The notes under the pieces: model-generated
Database searches by the model: none
The model's input: the letters and a program-made list of their open reading frames with translations, nothing else
Told to the model about the DNA's origin: nothing
Translations under genes and position numbers: made by a program
Part shown: positions 60,704 through 64,000 of the stretch, piece after piece
Layout of the letters: each line of letters starts with the position of its first letter
Position numbering within the stretch: position 1 is the stretch's first letter
From: Aestuariimicrobium soli
GTDB lineage: Bacteria > Actinomycetota > Actinomycetes > Propionibacteriales > Propionibacteriaceae
DNA: 64,000 bases
Assembly (NCBI RefSeq): GCF_051192575.1
Contig: NZ_JBPJSQ010000002.1
Span: 456,048 to 520,047, forward strand
Direction of reading: 5' to 3'

Positions 60704-61824
60704 GCCCGCCTCCTGTTCAGCATCAATTGGTCGCGGTGCACGACCTCCCGGTCGTACTGGGCGCCGAGGGCCTCGGCCAGTTCGGCGGTCTTGCGGCCGA
60801 GCATGGCGGGCAGTTCCTCGGACGAGAACGAGACCAGCCCTCGTCCGACGACGCGACCATCGGGCCCGACGACCTCGACGGGATCGCCCGCCGCGAAGTC
60901 ACCCTCGACCCTGGTCACCCCGGCCGCGAGCAGGGAGGCGCCACCCTCGACGAGGGCGCGCACGGCCCCGGCGTCGATCAGCAGCCGCCCCCGGGCGAGG
61001 GAGGCGTGGGCCAGCCACAGCAGCCGGCGCGGTCGCCGCTTGCCGGCCGCGTCGAACCAGGTGCCGATCTCGGGGTCGCCTCGCAGGGCATCGGCCGCGC
61101 GATCGGCCGAGGCGAGCAGCGTGGGAATCCCGACGCTGGTGGCGATCTGGGCCGCCTGCAGCTTGGTGGTCATGCCGCCGGTGCCCACGTGACTGCCGCC
61201 GCGTGAGGTGTCGACCTCGAGGGCGTCGATGTCGGGCACATGATCGATGCGAACCGCGCCGGGCATGCACGGGTGCGCCGTGTAGAGGGCGTCGACGTCC
61301 GAGAGCAGGACGAGCGCATCGGCGCGCACCACCTGCGCCACCAGGGCGGCAAGACGGTCGTTGTCGCCGAAGCGGATCTCGTGGGTGGCGACCGTGTCGT
61401 TCTCGTTGACGACGGGCACCACTCCCAGCTGGAGAAGCCTCCCCAGGGTGCGGGTGGCGTTCCGGTAGCTCGCCCGACGGGTGAGGTCGTCGACGGTGAG
61501 CAGCACCTGCCCCGCGGTCAGGCCGTGCCCGGCGAACAGGTCGGTGTAGCGACTCATCAACAGCCCCTGCCCCACCGACGCTGCGGCCTGCTGGCCGGCC
61601 AGATCGCGGGGGCGGCTGCTCATGCCCAGTTGCGGGTAGCCAGCGGCCATGGCCCCGGACGAGACCAGCACGACGTCCTTGCCGCCGGCGCGTAGGTCGA
61701 CCAGGGCGCGCACGAGTCGCTCGACGCGCTGGGGTGCGATGCCACCCTCGGGGGTGGTCAGGGACGAGGAGCCGACCTTCACGACCACACGCCTGGCCCC
61801 GGTGAGGGCGCGGCGGTCAGTCAC
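60700..61824 (-). CDS. proB: Glutamate 5-kinase
   Basis: A 374-aa kinase, first step of proline synthesis. VVVKVGSSSLT starts the amino acid kinase domain; VNENDTVATHEIRFGDNDRLAALVA and VGTGGMTTKLQAAQIA follow, then a C-terminal PUA domain (GASLLAAGVTRVEGDF then GRVVGRGLVSFSSEEL). The GTG at 61824 overlaps the end of obg by 8 nt. Confidence 0.96.
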   Translation of the reverse strand: MTDRRALTGARRVVVKVGSSSLTTPEGGIAPQRVERLVRALVDLRAGGKDVVLVSSGAMAAGYPQLGMSSRPRDLAGQQAAASVGQGLLMSRYTDLFAGHGLTAGQVLLTVDDLTRRASYRNATRTLGRLLQLGVVPVVNENDTVATHEIRFGDNDRLAALVAQVVRADALVLLSDVDALYTAHPCMPGAVRIDHVPDIDALEVDTSRGGSHVGTGGMTTKLQAAQIATSVGIPTLLASADRAADALRGDPEIGTWFDAAGKRRPRRLLWLAHASLARGRLLIDAGAVRALVEGGASLLAAGVTRVEGDFAAGDPVEVVGPDGRVVGRGLVSFSSEELPAMLGRKTAELAEALGAQYDREVVHRDQLMLNRRRA

Positions 61825-63409
61825 GGTCGTCGGTGGCGGGTTCGTTGAAGTCCTCGGCGAAGTCCCCGAAGTCGGCGCCCCTCTGGCGGGACTGCTCCTC
61901 GGCCTCCGCGTCGATGTCGAGGGGCACCCCGGCACGCCAGTTCACCCCACGCGGGTCACGCCCGACCACGCCGTACTTGGCGCGGGCCTCGTGATAGGCC
62001 TTGTCCTCCTCGCGGCGACGGGTGGCCGAGGGGCGCTCCGTGTCGAAACGCTGGTCCTCACCACGGCGGCCGAGCATCTCGGCGCCCGCCTCGATCTGCG
62101 GGGCGTAGTCGAACACCACGGCATCGTCACCGCCCACGGCGACCGCATCGCCGGGGACGGCGCCGAGCTTGGCCAGCTGGTCCTCGATGCCGAGCCGGTT
62201 GAGTCGGTCGGAGAGGAAGCCGACGGCTTCGGCATTGTTGAAGTCGGTCTGGCGCACCCAGCGTTCGGGCTTGTCACCCCGCACGCGCCACAGGAAGCCG
62301 CCGTCGCCGTCGCCCTGGCGCTTGATGGTGAACTCACTCTGCGACTTCGCGGCCACCGGACGCAGCACGATGGTCGGCGCCGCCTTCGGGGGCAGGGTCG
62401 CCCGACGGTGCTTGACGATCTCGGCCATGGCGAAGATCAGCTGCTGCAGCCCCTCCCCCGACTTGGTCGAGATCGGGAACACCTTCAGGCCTCGCGCGGC
62501 GATGTCGGCCTCGACCATGGCCGCGATCTCGGCTCCGTCGGGCACGTCGACCTTGTTGAGCGCGACCAACCGCGGCCGGTCTTCCAGCCCACCGTGGGCG
62601 GCGAGCTCGGCCTCGATGACGTCGAGATCGCTCAACGGGTCACGTCCGGGTTCGAAGGTGGCGGTGTCGACCACGTGGACAAGCGCCTGGCACCGCTCGA
62701 TGTGCCGCAGGAAGTCGTGGCCGAGGCCTCGTCCGTCGGATGCTCCCTCGATCAGCCCAGGAACGTCGGCCACCGTGAAGGTGGTGTCACCGGCGATGAC
62801 GACGCCGAGGTTGGGGATCAGCGTGGTGAACGGGTAGTCGGCGATCTTCGGACGAGCCCGCGAGATCGCGGCGATCAGCGACGACTTGCCGGCACTGGGG
62901 AACCCCACGAGCCCGACATCGGCCACCACCTTGAGCTCGAGCTGGATCTGGCGCTCCTCGCCCTCCTCGCCGAGCAGGGCGAAACCGGGGGCCTTGCGGG
63001 CGGACGACGCGAGTGCCGCGTTCCCCAATCCACCCTTGCCGCCCTGGGCCACGACCAGCTCGGTGCCCTCGCCCGTGAGGTCGGCCAGCTGCTCGCCGGT
63101 GGAAGAATCGGTCACCACCGTGCCGTCGGGCACGGACAGGACGATGTCCTCGCCCACGGCGCCGTTCTGGTGGTCACCCTTGCCGGCCTCACCACTGGGA
63201 GCCTTGCGCACCGACTGCCGGTGGTAGTCGACCAGGGTGGTGAGCTGGGTGTCGACGCGCAGGATGATCGACCCGCCGTTGCCACCGTTGCCGCCGTCGG
63301 GACCGCCCAGAGGCTTGAACTTCTCGCGGTGCACCGAGGCGCAGCCGTTGCCACCATGGCCGGCGCGCACGGTGAGGGTGACCCGGTCGATGAAGCTGGG
63401 AATGGCCAT
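61817..63409 (-). CDS. obg: GTPase Obg/CgtA
   Basis: A 530-aa ribosome-associated GTPase for 50S maturation and stress control. It has the glycine-rich Obg fold (residues 1-158, GGPDGGNGGNGGS), the G domain (GFPSAGKSS, DVPGLIEGAS, NKVD), and the OCT domain (RQTDFNNAEAVGFLSDRLNRLG), with a charged C-terminal extension. Normally rplU-rpmA precede obg; here an rrn operon end lies directly upstream instead. Confidence 0.97.
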   Translation of the reverse strand: MAIPSFIDRVTLTVRAGHGGNGCASVHREKFKPLGGPDGGNGGNGGSIILRVDTQLTTLVDYHRQSVRKAPSGEAGKGDHQNGAVGEDIVLSVPDGTVVTDSSTGEQLADLTGEGTELVVAQGGKGGLGNAALASSARKAPGFALLGEEGEERQIQLELKVVADVGLVGFPSAGKSSLIAAISRARPKIADYPFTTLIPNLGVVIAGDTTFTVADVPGLIEGASDGRGLGHDFLRHIERCQALVHVVDTATFEPGRDPLSDLDVIEAELAAHGGLEDRPRLVALNKVDVPDGAEIAAMVEADIAARGLKVFPISTKSGEGLQQLIFAMAEIVKHRRATLPPKAAPTIVLRPVAAKSQSEFTIKRQGDGDGGFLWRVRGDKPERWVRQTDFNNAEAVGFLSDRLNRLGIEDQLAKLGAVPGDAVAVGGDDAVVFDYAPQIEAGAEMLGRRGEDQRFDTERPSATRRREEDKAYHEARAKYGVVGRDPRGVNWRAGVPLDIDAEAEEQSRQRGADFGDFAEDFNEPATDDRD

Positions 63410-63615
63410 GGTGGCGATGCTCCGATGGTGCTAGAGGATGCTGCTGGGGGTGAGACTACTGAGGGGAATGCTGCTGAGTGGACGCTGCCCGGTGAACGGG
63501 GGGGTGGGAATCGTGGTCCGGCTCGCGGACGCTGGTGCGCTCGGACGACCCCGTACCCCACCGCCGAGTCTACCGGTGGCCCTGGCGTCGGGTCGCGAGG
63601 GCCCCTGGATCGCCT
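63410..63615 (-). promoter_or_regulatory. obg leader and promoter region
   Basis: A TAGACT box (minus strand, 63572-63567) is the best -10 candidate and would give a leader of about 150 nt. Near the gene CAGCAGCAT occurs twice (about 26 nt apart) within a C-rich segment. The region belongs to the 341-nt stretch between obg and the 5S rRNA; apart from this box and the array at 63616-63706 I see no gene or RNA in it. Confidence 0.4.
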
Positions 63616-63706
63616 TTGCCTCCCGAACGTGCAGCCGCCGCCGTTGCAACACGGGCAAACACACCCAACGAGGGCAAACGCACCCCACGGCAGGCAAACA
63701 CCCCGG
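63616..63706. repeat. GGCAAAC tandem array related to the one at 13.1 kb
   Basis: Three 19-bp units begin at 63653, 63672 and 63691 (GGGCAAACACACCCAACGA, GGGCAAACGCACCCCACGG, then CAGGCAAAC...). At 63616 TTTGCCTCCCGAACGTGC matches TTTGCCTGCCGAACGTGC at 13149-13166 with one change. The hairpin seen at 13.1 kb is degenerate here. It lies between the rrn terminator and obg. Confidence 0.75.
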
Positions 63707-63714
63707 AAATGAGT

Positions 63715-63746
63715 ACACCCCCCTGACCCGAAGGTCAGGGGGGTGT
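63715..63746 (-). terminator. rrn operon terminator
   Basis: A 14-bp stem ACACCCCCCTGACC with a 4-nt loop (TTCG on the minus strand, the stable UUCG tetraloop), 4 nt after the 5S rRNA. It is followed on the minus strand by TACTCATTT. Confidence 0.9.
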
Positions 63747-63750
63747 GTAA

Positions 63751-63869
63751 GTCCGGCGGCGTCCTACTCTCCCACAGGGTCCCCCCTGCAGTACCATCGG
63801 CGCTGAAAGGCTTAACTTCCGGGTTCGGAATGGAACCGGGTGTTTCCCTTTCGCCATGGCCACCGAAAC
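63751..63869 (-). rRNA. rrf: 5S ribosomal RNA
   Basis: About 119 nt on the minus strand. It starts GTTTCGGTGGCCATGGCG, contains the conserved CCCGGTTCCATTCCGAACC and CCGATGGTACTGC blocks, and ends GTAGGACGCCGCCGGAC. The ends are estimated to within a few bases. Confidence 0.95.
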
Positions 63870-63974
63870 ATCAAGGAGATGCTCCAGGCACCAGACAACC
63901 ATATGCATGTTGTAACTGGTTCCCGACCGTATCTCGGGAACCACACAGTGGACGCGTAGCATCTTTGTAGAAGA
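63870..63974 (-). other. 23S-5S internal transcribed spacer
   Basis: About 105 nt between the 23S tail and the 5S gene, AT-richer than the rest of the window. It contains the hairpin GGTTCCCGA/TCGGGAACC (63918-63942, 9-bp stem), a likely RNase III processing stem. Confidence 0.75.
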
Positions 63975-64000
63975 TATGAGACAAGCCCTCGGCCTATTAG
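63975..64000 (-). rRNA. rrl: 23S ribosomal RNA, 3' end (partial)
   Basis: The minus strand begins CTAATAGGCCGAGGGCTTGT, matching the actinobacterial 23S ending (CTAATCGGCCGAGGACTTG) that pairs with its 5' end. Only about 25 nt are inside the window; the exact 3' end is uncertain. Confidence 0.75.

Noticed and set aside
62675..62683. A further TTGTCCACA-like box in obg
   Set aside because: It has a mismatch (CGTGGACAA) inside coding sequence and no partner box.

Overview
The window is high-GC, gene-dense chromosomal DNA from an actinobacterium. Gly/Arg/Ala-rich proteins, frequent GTG starts, marker families found mainly in actinobacteria (DUF3097, DUF4192, DUF5709, DUF1707) and the 5S rRNA sequence point to the Propionibacteriales, probably Propionibacteriaceae. 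That placement is inferred from memory of these families, not from a search.

The backbone is the conserved actinobacterial housekeeping block, all on the minus strand. Read in transcription order from the right, it holds the end of an rrn operon (23S tail, 5S, terminator), then obg-proB-(PQ-loop)-proA-(37-aa protein)-nadD-rsfS-phosphatase, tRNA-Ala, leuS with an attenuator, comEA-comEC, a SanA/ElyC-like gene, a fused treY-treZ, holA, lepA, hemW-DUF3097-IMPase, hrcA-dnaJ-rsmE-tgt, and phoH-ybeY-corC-era. Accessory genes, mostly on the plus strand, interrupt this block: 4.6-14.0 kb (MFS exporter, deleted Bcr/CflA pseudogene, ROK regulator, ABC-2 exporter, PadR, lipoprotein, queuosine-precursor transporter), 18.3-23.6 kb (MBL hydrolase, fused asymmetric ABC exporter, membrane protein), 26.7-30.5 kb (sugar ABC importer without ATPase), and 45.3-56.8 kb (Gfo/Idh/MocA oxidoreductase, L,D-transpeptidase, fluoride riboswitch operon, secreted proteins, lactate dehydrogenase). 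rpsT is a plus-strand core gene.

The regulatory DNA is rich. hrcA-dnaJ-rsmE-tgt has a perfect CIRCE operator. leuS has a leaderless leader peptide (Leu-Leu), a hairpin and an intrinsic terminator. A fluoride riboswitch controls a USP-crcB-crcB operon, apparently by masking its Shine-Dalgarno sequence. comEA and a distant DUF4192 gene share an ungapped ~88-bp upstream module with two TTGTCCACA-type boxes 30 bp apart and an unusual GGGACG-N17-CACAAC promoter. This is the best candidate for an undescribed regulatory system, possibly a competence-linked regulon. Many genes have a TAnnnT box 6-8 nt before the start codon, indicating leaderless mRNAs. Intergenic DNA carries long hairpins followed by 19-20-bp tandem arrays.
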